64,000 bases of DNA from Neomoorella carbonis (lineage in GTDB: Bacteria > Bacillota > DSM-521 > Neomoorellales > Neomoorellaceae), in the NCBI RefSeq assembly GCF_045278715.1, contig NZ_CP136420.1:1612001-1676000 (forward strand), written 5' to 3'. The translations under genes were made by a program, and so were the position numbers. Positions 33,603 to 41,920 of this stretch are shown in pieces. Positions within the stretch are counted from its first letter, which is position 1. Every line of letters begins with the position of its first letter. Below the pieces are notes generated by a model that did not search any database, was not told the DNA's origin, and saw only the letters and a list, made by a program, of their open reading frames with translations.

Positions 33603-34616
33603 TTATTTGGTTGAATACTTTGCAAGATATTTATCCGCGTCTTCTGGTTTTACTAATTCATAGGGGATCATATATTCCTTCTCCAACTTCTCACCTTTAA
33701 CAGCTTTTACCGCACATTCTATTGCTTTTTTACCTTGACCCACTGCATCTTGGAAAACTGTAACTTCTACTTTGCCTTCTTTTAAATACTTTAACATTTC
33801 AGGCGTAGCATCAATCCCACCAATAATAATCTTATCCAACAACCCTACTGCCTCTACTGCTTTCATCGCACCAATCGCCATTTCATCATTATGGGCAACA
33901 ACAGCATTAATCTTATCTTTTAGATCTGATTTTAACCAGTTCTCCATTACTGCCATTCCTTCGGCTCTATTCCATTTTCCTGTATTTTCTGCAAGAACCT
34001 TTATGTCGGGATATTTGCTTAATAATATATTCATAATGCCTTTATGTCTTTCTATTTGAGGTTCATGCCCATAAAAACCATGGAGCTCGACAATATTTCC
34101 TTTACCACCCAACTTATCTGCAATACCTTGCATTAAAAGCTCTCCAGATTGAACAGTATCGGACCCAACATAAGTGGTTAATTTTTCCATTTCCGCAACT
34201 TTGGTATTTACACCTATAAGTGGTATGCCTGCTTTAAAAATCCGATCAACTATTGGTCTTGACCCCTCTTTATCTCCAGGTATTAAAATAATCGCGTTTG
34301 CTTTCTGTGAAATGAAATTTTCTGCCTGGGATAATTGTATATTGGAATCAAATTTACCATCAACAAAAACAAATTCAAATTCATCCTCTACTTTTTTTGC
34401 TTCAGCTTTCATACCATCCATAATATAAGATTGAAACTGGTTGCTCATATCTCCAATCATAACGCCTATCACTTTTTTCTTAGTAGACGTGGTAGTAGCA
34501 TTTGTATTTTTAGAACCTTCTTTGTCTGCTGTATTGCTTCCTTTTCCGCAACCAATTAGCAAACTTGCACTAATTATAAAAACTAATAGGGTAATAATTA
34601 ATCTTTTTAACTTCAT
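33603..34616 (-). CDS. Sugar ABC transporter substrate-binding lipoprotein (RbsB family)
   Basis: A 337-residue periplasmic-binding-protein type 1 lipoprotein. The signal peptide ends in the lipobox LIGC (Cys23), followed by a Ser/Thr/Asn/Lys-rich linker. The body reads like RbsB (GVMIGDMSNQFQSYIMDGMKAEA; NAIILIPGDKEGSRPIVDRIFKAGIPLIGVNTK; GGIDATPEMLKYLKEGKVEVTVFQD). ATG with AAAGGAGG upstream. It is the first gene of the transporter unit; the ligand is likely a sugar or inositol. Confidence 0.9.
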   Translation of the reverse strand: MKLKRLIITLLVFIISASLLIGCGKGSNTADKEGSKNTNATTTSTKKKVIGVMIGDMSNQFQSYIMDGMKAEAKKVEDEFEFVFVDGKFDSNIQLSQAENFISQKANAIILIPGDKEGSRPIVDRIFKAGIPLIGVNTKVAEMEKLTTYVGSDTVQSGELLMQGIADKLGGKGNIVELHGFYGHEPQIERHKGIMNILLSKYPDIKVLAENTGKWNRAEGMAVMENWLKSDLKDKINAVVAHNDEMAIGAMKAVEAVGLLDKIIIGGIDATPEMLKYLKEGKVEVTVFQDAVGQGKKAIECAVKAVKGEKLEKEYMIPYELVKPEDADKYLAKYSTK

Positions 34617-34848
34617 TTTTAAATAACCTCCTTTGTTATATTTTGCTTTTCCTGACGCAATGCTTCTGAAATTTTAATCTCACATATACTGCTCGAAGGT
34701 CGTCCCCTCCTTTAGCGTATTTCTTATGTATTTAGGTTATAAAAAACTAAAAGTAATTTTTTATCATTTATCTGATTTTATTATTTGCCACTAATTAACA
34801 TCTTGAATGCCTTTTATCTTTCTTTTTATTTTTTAACCCATTTACTTA

Positions 34849-35544
34849 CTATAAATTTGCTTCTTTAAACCCAAACCAGTCATAATAGTATTCTTTTATA
34901 CTCTGCATATGCTTACGCATACTTTCTTCCGCCGCCGCAGGATCCCTTTGTTTTAACGCTTCCAGGATTTTTAGGTGTTGAGGAAAAGACGTTTCAATTC
35001 TAGTCTTATTATCCTGTGTTAGGAAAGTAATTCGCCTGATTTGATCCCGCAACATGTTTAATATAGAGGCCAGGCGCTTATTACCGGCAATTTCTACTAT
35101 ATATTCATGGAAGGCTATGTCTTTTGTACTTAAACTTTGAAAGTTAATTTGGGCAGGGTCGGTGCAATTAATTTCCTTATCCCAGTTAGCAATCATATCT
35201 TCCAAATACTTTATATCCTGGGGCTGAATTCTTTCTGCCGCCAGTTTTACTGCCAGGCACTCCAGAGGCTCCCGGACCTGCATAATTTCGCGAATATCTT
35301 CAATGGTAATTTTAGTTACCGTCGCGCCTTTTCCAGGTATTAATTCAATTAATCCTTCCGAATTTAATCTTCTTAACGCCTCGCGCACCGGGGTCCGGCT
35401 GACGCCCAGCTTTTCAGCCAGTATTCTTTCCTGGATCATGGTCCCGGGTTTTATGGTATTATTTATAATAGCTTCTTTAATCTCTTCATAAACCCTTTGC
35501 CCCATTACGGGCTGAATAACATTCAGTCCTCGAAGGGTCTCCAT
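34849..35544 (-). CDS. GntR-family regulator (FadR subfamily, FCD domain)
   Basis: A 231-residue regulator with an N-terminal winged helix (YEEIKEAIINNTIKPGTMIQERILAEKLGVSRTPVREALRRLNSEGLIELIPGKGATV) and a C-terminal all-helical FCD ligand domain (metal-binding His residues in FHEYIVEIAGN and EESMRKHMQSI). It sits at the edge of the inositol locus, and TTGTATACC motifs in its own upstream region and before two catabolic units suggest that it controls them and itself. The effector is unknown; an intermediate such as a keto-acid sugar is likely for this family. Confidence 0.88.
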   Translation of the reverse strand: METLRGLNVIQPVMGQRVYEEIKEAIINNTIKPGTMIQERILAEKLGVSRTPVREALRRLNSEGLIELIPGKGATVTKITIEDIREIMQVREPLECLAVKLAAERIQPQDIKYLEDMIANWDKEINCTDPAQINFQSLSTKDIAFHEYIVEIAGNKRLASILNMLRDQIRRITFLTQDNKTRIETSFPQHLKILEALKQRDPAAAEESMRKHMQSIKEYYYDWFGFKEANL

Positions 35545-35572
35545 AAAAATACCACCCTGAATTGTGTTCCTC

Positions 35573-35592
35573 TTGTATCCTTCTTGTATACC
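35573..35592. promoter_or_regulatory. Candidate operator upstream of gntR
   Basis: A degenerate direct repeat TTGTATCC (35573-35580) and TTGTATACC (35584-35592), 29-48 nt before the gntR start and just downstream of a -10-like GATAAT at 35,601-35,606. Suggests autoregulation. Confidence 0.45.
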
Positions 35593-35649
35593 AGCTGTAT
35601 TATCATATTCGACATTTTTGCCTGAATTCCTCCTAAGGGATAAAAAATT

Positions 35650-35691
35650 TTTTTAAATAAAAAACGGGCCAGCACATATGCTCTCAGCCCG
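35650..35691 (-). terminator. Intrinsic terminator of the spoIIIA operon
   Basis: On the minus strand a GC-rich stem (CGGGC/GCCCG with inner AGCA/TGCT pairs) at 35665-35691 is followed by GTTTTTTATTT, 35 nt after the spoIIIAH stop. Confidence 0.8.
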
Positions 35692-35725
35692 GTTATTTGT
35701 TATACTCTTATTTAATTAGCGTTAT

Positions 35726-36337
35726 CTATTTCTTATGAATCATACTGATCTGCTCCCGGGGGCGGCCGGTGGAGCGGGAGACCAGGTCGCCGATCTTGTT
35801 GGCGTCCTCGTCGCCGAATTTGTCGGCCATGACAATGACGTTTACGGCATTGGGCTGGATGAACACCGCCGCGTCCTTATAACCTTTGGCGACGATGAGC
35901 TTTTCCAGCTGCATCTCCAGGTCCATTTGCTGGGTCAGTTCCACCAGCCGCTTTTGGGCTTCCTGCTTGCCCTCGCCGCCGGCGTTGGGGTTATCGATAA
36001 TCTGCTTGAGCAGGGCGATCTGCTGGCTGCGCTGGCGGTCTCTTTCCAGGCGGTACTCGATGAAGAAGGCGGCTCCACCTTCAGCTTTAGAACTTGCTTC
36101 CTTGAGAATGTCCTCTGCCTTAGGTCCACTAACCGCCGCCTGGTCCTTGATTGGCGCCGCCACCTTAGCAGCCCCACCGGCATCCGGCTGGCCGGCCTGC
36201 TGGACCGGTCGCTCGAGGGGGAGATCTACACCGGCCGGCTTTGCTCCCTGTCTGTCTCCCTGGACCAGGTAAGCCAGGACACCAAAGGTCAGCACCAGGG
36301 CAATTATCACTCGTCCTTTATCACCTATCTTAATCAT
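35726..36337 (-). CDS. spoIIIAH: Stage III sporulation protein AH
   Basis: A 203-residue protein with one N-terminal membrane helix (GRVIIALVLTFGVLAYLV) and the conserved YscJ/FliF-like SpoIIIAH domain at the C-terminus (YRLERDRQRSQQIALLKQIIDN; KRLVELTQQMDLEMQLEKLIVAKGYKDAAVFIQPNAVNVIV). It forms a mother-cell ring that pairs with forespore SpoIIQ. The ATG at 36337 is chosen because GGAGG is 9 nt upstream; the open frame has an earlier ATG adding 16 residues. Last gene of the operon. Confidence 0.92.
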   Translation of the reverse strand: MIKIGDKGRVIIALVLTFGVLAYLVQGDRQGAKPAGVDLPLERPVQQAGQPDAGGAAKVAAPIKDQAAVSGPKAEDILKEASSKAEGGAAFFIEYRLERDRQRSQQIALLKQIIDNPNAGGEGKQEAQKRLVELTQQMDLEMQLEKLIVAKGYKDAAVFIQPNAVNVIVMADKFGDEDANKIGDLVSRSTGRPREQISMIHKK

Positions 36338-36387
36338 CTTTTTCACCCTCCCCAATTTTGGCATCTTGATCAAAAGCACAGTCATAG

Positions 36388-37011
36388 TTACTTACTGCTC
36401 CCCCCGGTTTCCATAGGTAGCACCTGCACCTGGTGGGGTGCCAGGCCCCACAGGGTCTGCACCGCCTGGATGAAACGCGCCCGCACCTGAGGATCATTCG
36501 CTCCATCGGCCACTACCACTACCCCCAGAACCTCCGGCTGGGTTTCCCGGGCTACTACCGGCGCTTCACCGCCATTCATCTGGCCGTTCCTGGCCATGAC
36601 CAGCTGCGCATCTTCGTTGCTGTCGGTAGTTACCCTGGTCCCGCCGCTTTGATCCTTCTCTTCCACGCTGTGTTTGCTAGTCCTGGTATTGGTAGCAAAC
36701 TCCTTTAAAGGGCTGGTCTTTAAGGATACCCGTACCGCCACCCTGCCGGCGCCAGCGATTTGCTCTAAAATGCCCTGGAGCTGGACTTCCAGCTCCCTGG
36801 CGGTGACCATTAGTTCCGTCTGCTGCCGGTCTAGCACTGTCTGACCTGGTGTCTGCCTTGTAGTTTGTACCCCATAGTGCTGGGTAGAGCTGTTAAGATT
36901 GCCAATGCTGATAAAGATGGTCCCCAAAATAAGGGCACCAACAGCAAGCCAGAGGTACCAGGGTGGTTTCTGGGGCAAGAAGCGCCAGCCTGGCCACTTA
37001 TTATTGTCCAA
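36388..37011 (-). CDS. spoIIIAG: Stage III sporulation protein AG
   Basis: A 207-residue single-pass protein (LWLAVGALILGTIFISI near residues 19-35) with an extracellular ring-building domain (LEVQLQGILEQIAGAGRVAVRVSLKTS ... PEVLGVVVVADGANDPQVRARFIQAVQTLWG), as in SpoIIIAG, which forms a large ring of the sporulation feeding-tube channel. TTG start with AGGAGGTG upstream. It follows spoIIIAF by 32 nt. Confidence 0.92.
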   Translation of the reverse strand: MDNNKWPGWRFLPQKPPWYLWLAVGALILGTIFISIGNLNSSTQHYGVQTTRQTPGQTVLDRQQTELMVTARELEVQLQGILEQIAGAGRVAVRVSLKTSPLKEFATNTRTSKHSVEEKDQSGGTRVTTDSNEDAQLVMARNGQMNGGEAPVVARETQPEVLGVVVVADGANDPQVRARFIQAVQTLWGLAPHQVQVLPMETGGSSK

Positions 37012-37043
37012 TGGGCAACACCTCCTTGAAAGTAAAACCCTAC

Positions 37044-37739
37044 TTACTTCCCATATAGCAGCCGTACTTCGACCTGGCCGGATTCCAGTCCATAAAAGTG
37101 GGTTATCATGGTGACAATACGGGATTGAATCTGTTGGACTTCAGCAGCGGTAATTTGTGGCGCAGTTGACGGTTGTCCTTTCTCTTGTCCCGTGATCTGT
37201 TCCGGCCTCCCAGGTAATTGGGTTTCAGGAGGCGCAAGCCCTTGAGTGCCAGGCAGGTTGCCGGCAGGCGGAGGTGGTGCATCCCCGCCCCCTTTTGCTG
37301 TCTCCCCTCCAGCCAGGGTGGCCGTGATTACCACCCGGCGAATGGCCCCCAGCCGTTCCTTTTCGCCGGACACATCCACCAGCACTTCGGCTTGCTTTAC
37401 GCCAGGTACCAGGGTGACCAGGGCCCTGATCTGCCCGGCCAGGCGGTCGCGGTAAATTTCCAGGGCTGCCTCTTCATTGGCCCGGGCCATTTCCCGGCCC
37501 TGCTGCACCGGGGCGGCGGCAGCAGGGTCCAGGCGCAGGTCCCAGGCAGCCAGCTCCAGCTCCGTCCCGAAACGCAACCCTTCCGCCAGGGGCGTCAAAA
37601 TAGCGACCACCACAAAAAGCCCTAAAACAAGCCGCACGTAACGGGTAATCTTTTTTTCCGGCAGGAGCATTTCCAGGAAGGCCGCCAGCAAGGCAATCAG
37701 AGCTACCTGGCGGACTATCTCGCCGATTTTAGCCAGCAA
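37044..37739 (-). CDS. spoIIIAF: Stage III sporulation protein AF
   Basis: A 231-residue membrane protein: two N-terminal helices (VALIALLAAFLEMLLP and YVRLVLGLFVVVAILTPL) followed by a soluble domain with a proline/glycine-rich insertion (about 140-190) and the C-terminal IVTMITHFYGLESGQVEVRLLYGK. Part of the SpoIIIA complex. TTG start with a weak, close Shine-Dalgarno; 8 nt from spoIIIAE. Confidence 0.9.
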   Translation of the reverse strand: MLAKIGEIVRQVALIALLAAFLEMLLPEKKITRYVRLVLGLFVVVAILTPLAEGLRFGTELELAAWDLRLDPAAAAPVQQGREMARANEEAALEIYRDRLAGQIRALVTLVPGVKQAEVLVDVSGEKERLGAIRRVVITATLAGGETAKGGGDAPPPPAGNLPGTQGLAPPETQLPGRPEQITGQEKGQPSTAPQITAAEVQQIQSRIVTMITHFYGLESGQVEVRLLYGK

Positions 37740-37747
37740 TTCCCTGC

Positions 37748-38989
37748 CTACCCCCTTAAAGCTACCGTGATGTTACCCAGGACGACGATTACGGCTATGG
37801 CCAGGAAAAAAATCAATCCCGTGACCGCCACACAGGCAAAGACCATGGTTAAAGCTCCGCCGATGCCGTCCAGGGCGTCGGCCAGCTGGTCCTCACCGAA
37901 GGGCTGGACCACGGCCGCCGCCACTTTGTAAACAACCACCAGGGAGAGAATTTTTAACATGGGAAAGGCGGCCAGGAAAAAAATAATGATTACTCCTACC
38001 AGGCTGACAGCGCTTTTCAAAAGCAGGGTTGTCCCGGCAATGGTTTCGACGGCATCGGACAGCATACCGCCGACCACAGGTAAAAAGGCATCAGTGGCAA
38101 ATTCAATGGCCCGCAGGCCAACCCCGTCGGCAACTGAACCGGCGATCCCATAAATCGATAACACGCCGGTGAAAACGGTCATCATCAGTCCCAGGGCGGC
38201 CATGGCGGCCTGTTTAAGGAGCCCGGCCATTTTGGACACTTGAAAGCGATCGGCGATCCGGCCGATTACCGTGAGGCAGGCCGTGAGGTACAAGAGGGGA
38301 AAGAGAACGTTGTGCATGAGGGTACCGGTAATGGTTACGGCATAGATCAAAACCGGTTGCAACAGGGTAGAGGCGGTTATGCCCCCGGTTGCTGCCAGCA
38401 GGGTAATTAAGGCCGGTAGCAGGGATTGGAAAAAGGATACCATCCGGTCAATGGCGTCCCCGCCGGTACGGACGGCCAGGGTAAAGGAGGTCAGGGCCAG
38501 GGTAATCAGGGCCAGGAAAGCCACTCCCCGGGCCACTGTGCCGACACTTCCTCCGCTGAAGGCCGCCTGTAAATTCTGCAGTACGGCGCAGGCTACGGCA
38601 AGGATTAAGAGCTGGCCCAGCAGGGCCCCGCTGGCCAGGAGCTCATGGAAAAGATACTTTAGCAGCCCCCGCCCGGCGGCCGCCGGATCCAGGGGCAATT
38701 TTCCCTGGCGAAGATTGGCCAGGATTTCCTGAAAGCCCAAGCGGGGCAGGTACTGACCCACTTCCCGGTCCAGCTGGTTAAGAAAAGTATCGATGCCCCC
38801 CAGGTTGAGTTTGGCCATCTGGCGCTCCAGCTGCTCGTCCAGGGTCATGGCAGCCGCCGCTTCTGTTCCTGCGGCCGGTACCGGATAATAGGCCAGAGCC
38901 GCCGGGGCAGTAAGCCCTGCATATAATCCGTAAAGCACAATATAAATTAAGACTACCAGCAACTTCCACACAGTGGTCGCCTGACTCAT
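37748..38989 (-). CDS. spoIIIAE: Stage III sporulation protein AE
   Basis: A 413-residue polytopic membrane protein with an N-terminal signal-like helix (VWKLLVVLIYIVLYGLYAGLTAPAALA) and about seven further helices, matching SpoIIIAE, a core membrane subunit of the channel. The ATG at 38989 is preferred over a TTG 15 codons upstream; the call on the start is uncertain. It lies 78 nt after spoIIIAD. Confidence 0.92.
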   Translation of the reverse strand: MSQATTVWKLLVVLIYIVLYGLYAGLTAPAALAYYPVPAAGTEAAAAMTLDEQLERQMAKLNLGGIDTFLNQLDREVGQYLPRLGFQEILANLRQGKLPLDPAAAGRGLLKYLFHELLASGALLGQLLILAVACAVLQNLQAAFSGGSVGTVARGVAFLALITLALTSFTLAVRTGGDAIDRMVSFFQSLLPALITLLAATGGITASTLLQPVLIYAVTITGTLMHNVLFPLLYLTACLTVIGRIADRFQVSKMAGLLKQAAMAALGLMMTVFTGVLSIYGIAGSVADGVGLRAIEFATDAFLPVVGGMLSDAVETIAGTTLLLKSAVSLVGVIIIFFLAAFPMLKILSLVVVYKVAAAVVQPFGEDQLADALDGIGGALTMVFACVAVTGLIFFLAIAVIVVLGNITVALRG

Positions 38990-39067
38990 GGAATCACAAC
39001 CTTGCTGCTTCTTTCTATGGAAGCCGCCTTGCAACAGGCGCGGCAGGGGCAGGAACCTTTGTCTGCC

Positions 39068-39457
39068 TTACGGCAAGAGGCGAACAATGCTTTCCAGGAT
39101 CGCTACAATGATGGGGATGGCCAGGACCATAATCAACACCTTGGCGGCCAGCTCCACCTTGACGGCAATGGCATTTTCGCCGGCGTCCCGGCAGACCTGG
39201 CTGCCAAACTCGGCCACATAGGCGATGCCAATGATCTTTAAGATGGTATCCAGGTAAAACTGGTTGATACCGGCCCTTTCCGAGAGGTCGGCCAGGACCT
39301 TGACCACCGTACCAATGCGGTCCAGGAGGAGGAGAAAAATAATTGCTCCTGTCACCAGGCTGATGAGGAGGGCTGTATCGGCGCCCCGGGCCTGGCGCAC
39401 CATGACAATAATCAGGGTAGCCGTCAGGCCCAGGCCGACGATCTGGAAAATCTCCAT
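39068..39457 (-). CDS. spoIIIAD: Stage III sporulation protein AD
   Basis: A 129-residue membrane protein with four hydrophobic segments and the family pattern IVGLGLTATLIIVMVRQARGADTALLISLVTGAIIFLLLLDRI ... IIGIAYVAEFGSQVCRDAGENAIAVKVELAAKVLI. ATG start. It follows spoIIIAC by 15 nt. Confidence 0.93.
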   Translation of the reverse strand: MEIFQIVGLGLTATLIIVMVRQARGADTALLISLVTGAIIFLLLLDRIGTVVKVLADLSERAGINQFYLDTILKIIGIAYVAEFGSQVCRDAGENAIAVKVELAAKVLIMVLAIPIIVAILESIVRLLP

Positions 39458-39472
39458 CCCGGGGCCACCCCT

Positions 39473-39679
39473 TTAATACAGCTGGAAGACAGCCCGAACG
39501 GCTTTGAAGAGATCCATAATCAAGGGAATAACCCAGAGTAAGGCTATAGCCAGGCCGGCCAGCAGGGTCATGTAGGCATATTCGTCCCGCCCGGCCTGTT
39601 TCAGGAAAGTGTAAAAAATAGTGATGATAATGGCCAGGGCCGCTAGTTTAAAAATCAGGCTCACATCTACGCCCAGCAT
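39473..39679 (-). CDS. spoIIIAC: Stage III sporulation protein AC
   Basis: A 68-residue two-helix membrane protein (VSLIFKLAALAIIITIFYTFLKQAGRDEYAYMTLLAGLAIALLWVI), the exact usual length for SpoIIIAC. The ATG at 39679 follows GGAGGGAGAAAAG; an upstream start in the open frame overlaps spoIIIAB and has no such signal. Confidence 0.94.
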   Translation of the reverse strand: MLGVDVSLIFKLAALAIIITIFYTFLKQAGRDEYAYMTLLAGLAIALLWVIPLIMDLFKAVRAVFQLY

Positions 39680-39699
39680 CTTTTCTCCCTCCAGAAGCT

Positions 39700-40218
39700 T
39701 TAATATAGCAACAGCACCAGGGTTATCCCCAGCAGGAAACCCAGGGTACGCCACATCTTGCCCTGGCGATTGTTTTCTTCGTGGGCTGCCAGCTGCTGCT
39801 GCTCCAGGAGCTGGCGGGTCAGCTCCAGGTTTTTAATCTGGTCGTCGGCGCCGGAGTTGCCCAGCATAGGACCCAGAGCCCGGAGTATTTCCAGGTCCCC
39901 GGGCTGCAAGCCTCCTTTCCGCCCCAGTTCCTCCAGGCCCCTCTGCCAGGCTGCCAGGGCACCGGCGGCAGCATTTTCTTGCAGCGCCCGGGCCACAGTC
40001 TGGAAGAAGAAAGCTACCGGCCCGGCCAGCTGGCTCCCAACCCGGGTGAAAGCAAGGGGGAGGGGGGTAGCCCCATAGAGTATTTCCGTCTCCAGCATTT
40101 TCAGGCCGGCATTTAGATGGCGCAACTGTTCAATCCGGGCGCTAAAACCGCGGGCCTTCTCCAGGCCCAGCAAACCGCAGGTGAGGATTATCAACCCGCC
40201 GCCCACCATTTTTAACAT
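39700..40218 (-). CDS. spoIIIAB: Stage III sporulation protein AB
   Basis: A 172-residue protein anchored by an N-terminal helix (MVGGGLIILTCGLLGLEKARGF) with a helical middle (RIEQLRHLNAGLKMLETEILYGATPLPLAF) and a C-terminal membrane segment (TLGFLLGITLVLLLY). Structure resembles GspF-like domains. Its ATG overlaps the end of spoIIIAA. Confidence 0.93.
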   Translation of the reverse strand: MLKMVGGGLIILTCGLLGLEKARGFSARIEQLRHLNAGLKMLETEILYGATPLPLAFTRVGSQLAGPVAFFFQTVARALQENAAAGALAAWQRGLEELGRKGGLQPGDLEILRALGPMLGNSGADDQIKNLELTRQLLEQQQLAAHEENNRQGKMWRTLGFLLGITLVLLLY

Positions 40219-41264
40219 GCCTTGCCCTCCCCCCGCCAGGGCCCGCGGCGTAAGATCCGGCCGTCCCCGCTAAGGAGGAATTCGATGGTCCCCGGTCCCA
40301 GGGTCCGGCCAAGGATGATTAAACGCTGCCAGAAACCCCGCTCCAGGAGCGGCCGCCAGCCCGGCCGGTGTTTCAACTCATCCAGGCTGCCGGCATGGAC
40401 GCTGGCCAGAATTGTCACCCCGGCATTTAAAATATCCTGTAAAGCCGCCAGTTCCTCCGGCCTGCCAATCTCGTCGGTGGCAATGACCTCCGGCCCCATG
40501 GACCGGAGGAGCATCAACATCCCGGCCGCCTTGGGGCAACGATCCAGGACGTCCGTACGGGGGCCGACATCCAGCTGGGGCACCCCCAGCCAGCAGCCGG
40601 CAATTTCGGAACGCTCGTCCACCACGCCTACATTGACGCCGGAAAACTTAAGTTCCGCTATGCCGGTACTGAAAAGACGGACAATATCGCGCAGTAAAGT
40701 CGTCTTGCCGCAACGCGGCGGTGAAAGAATAAGGGTGTTGCGGGGGCGCCCCTGCTCCAGGAGGTAGGGCATCAACTCCCGGGCACAGCCGGGGACACTC
40801 CTGGCCAGGCGCAAATTAAGGCCGGCAAAATTCTTTAAGGTTTGAACTTCCCCCCGGCGTACCACTGCTTCGCCCACCAGTCCCACCCGGTGGCCGCCCC
40901 TCACGGTTATATACCCGGAGCGCAATTCTTCCTCCAGGGCGTAAAGGGAACTGCGGGTGAGGGCCTGGATGGTCTGGCTGAGGTCGTTTTCGCTCACGAT
41001 ATATGCCAGGTCGGGTACAGCTGTCAAAGTGCCGTCAGCCTGCACCCAGCCTTCACCGGCACCCCAGCGCACCTGGAGGGGCCGCTCCCGTCGCAGGCGG
41101 ATTTCTTCCAGGGCAGCTTTTACCTCCAGGGGCAGGGCAGCCAGGGAAGCAGCTACCGCTGCCGGCAACAAGGCCAACAGCCCGGAGAGCCCCCCTCCCC
41201 TGCCTTCCCCGGCCTGTCCTAAAGGTGGTTTTCCATCCCCCTTAACCATCCGTACGCTGCCCAT
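40212..41264 (-). CDS. spoIIIAA: Stage III sporulation protein AA, secretion ATPase
   Basis: A 350-residue AAA+/secretion ATPase with Walker A SPPRCGKTTLLRDI near residues 181-194 and Walker B-like GPEVIATDEIGRPEE. It powers the mother-cell SpoIIIA channel. The ATG at 41264 is chosen because AGGAGGGAGAAAA precedes it; the open frame reaches 71 codons further but has no family similarity. First gene of the operon; mother-cell sigma-E control is expected, but no clean promoter match was found upstream. Confidence 0.94.
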   Translation of the reverse strand: MGSVRMVKGDGKPPLGQAGEGRGGGLSGLLALLPAAVAASLAALPLEVKAALEEIRLRRERPLQVRWGAGEGWVQADGTLTAVPDLAYIVSENDLSQTIQALTRSSLYALEEELRSGYITVRGGHRVGLVGEAVVRRGEVQTLKNFAGLNLRLARSVPGCARELMPYLLEQGRPRNTLILSPPRCGKTTLLRDIVRLFSTGIAELKFSGVNVGVVDERSEIAGCWLGVPQLDVGPRTDVLDRCPKAAGMLMLLRSMGPEVIATDEIGRPEELAALQDILNAGVTILASVHAGSLDELKHRPGWRPLLERGFWQRLIILGRTLGPGTIEFLLSGDGRILRRGPWRGEGKAC

Positions 41265-41330
41265 TTTTCTCCCTCCTGCCATTATGCTTATTATGGTCCT
41301 GGCAATTTTATGCAAGGGAAAATTCGGGGC

Positions 41331-41357
41331 AAAAAAATAAGACCCCGCATGGGGTCT
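41331..41357 (-). terminator. Intrinsic terminator after the acidic zinc-ribbon gene
   Basis: Perfect stem AGACCCC.GGGGTCT at 41340-41357 followed on the minus strand by TATTTTTTT. It separates the efp group from the spoIIIA operon. Confidence 0.9.
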
Positions 41358-41379
41358 GATGCTATTATCTTTTTCAGAA

Positions 41380-41862
41380 CTAGATGTCATCGGTGTCGGG
41401 AGAGTTTTTCTTTTCTTCCTCTCGAGCCGCCCGGGAGCTGGTTTCACCTTCTTCATTGACAAAGACGACCGTCTCACAATTGGGGCAGGTAACTTCCACT
41501 ACATCCTCATCATCCAGGACATCGGCATCAAAGCAAACTATCTCGTGGCATTTCGGGCACTCTACTTCAATGTAGTCGCCCTCTTCCTCGTCTTCGTCGT
41601 CCTCGTCATCCTCGTCGTCATACTCATCTTCGTCTTCGTCATCATAAACCTCATCTTCTAAATCATAAAGGTCCTCATCGATGCTTTCCAGGTATTCTTC
41701 CAGTTCTTCATAGTCCTCATGCAGGTCGTGGAGAGCCTCGGCCATTTGCTCCAGGACTTCAACTATTTCTTTAAGGAGGCGGGTTTCCTTGCTCTCGGGG
41801 TCCAGATCCATGCCGTCCACTAACCCCTTAAGGTAAGCAACCTTCTTGCGGACGTCATTCAT
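41380..41862 (-). CDS. Acidic zinc-ribbon protein (CD1247 N-terminal domain type)
   Basis: A 160-residue protein: a helical N-terminus (RKKVAYLKGLVDGMDLDPESKETRLLKEIVEVLEQMA) as in the CD1247 N-terminal domain family, an extreme Asp/Glu run at about 61-95, and a zinc ribbon with Cys102/Cys105 and Cys126/Cys129. Function unknown. It lies 58 nt downstream of efp on the same strand and ends at a strong terminator. Such genes are common next to efp in Clostridia, from memory. Confidence 0.8.
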   Translation of the reverse strand: MNDVRKKVAYLKGLVDGMDLDPESKETRLLKEIVEVLEQMAEALHDLHEDYEELEEYLESIDEDLYDLEDEVYDDEDEDEYDDEDDEDDEDEEEGDYIEVECPKCHEIVCFDADVLDDEDVVEVTCPNCETVVFVNEEGETSSRAAREEEKKNSPDTDDI

Positions 41863-41920
41863 TGTCTACACTCCTTTCCCTTTCCACCTTTTATTATTAC
41901 CGGCCCTGGCCGGACTTAAA

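Noticed and set aside
34617..34848. A second GGAGGGG site upstream of the binding-protein gene, suggesting a leader peptide
   Set aside because: No start codon at a sensible distance and only short frames follow.
41264..41310. Sigma-E promoter for spoIIIAA (GCATAAA and CATAATAA present)
   Set aside because: The spacing is too short (11 nt) for a sigma-E site, so the match is not convincing although such control is expected.
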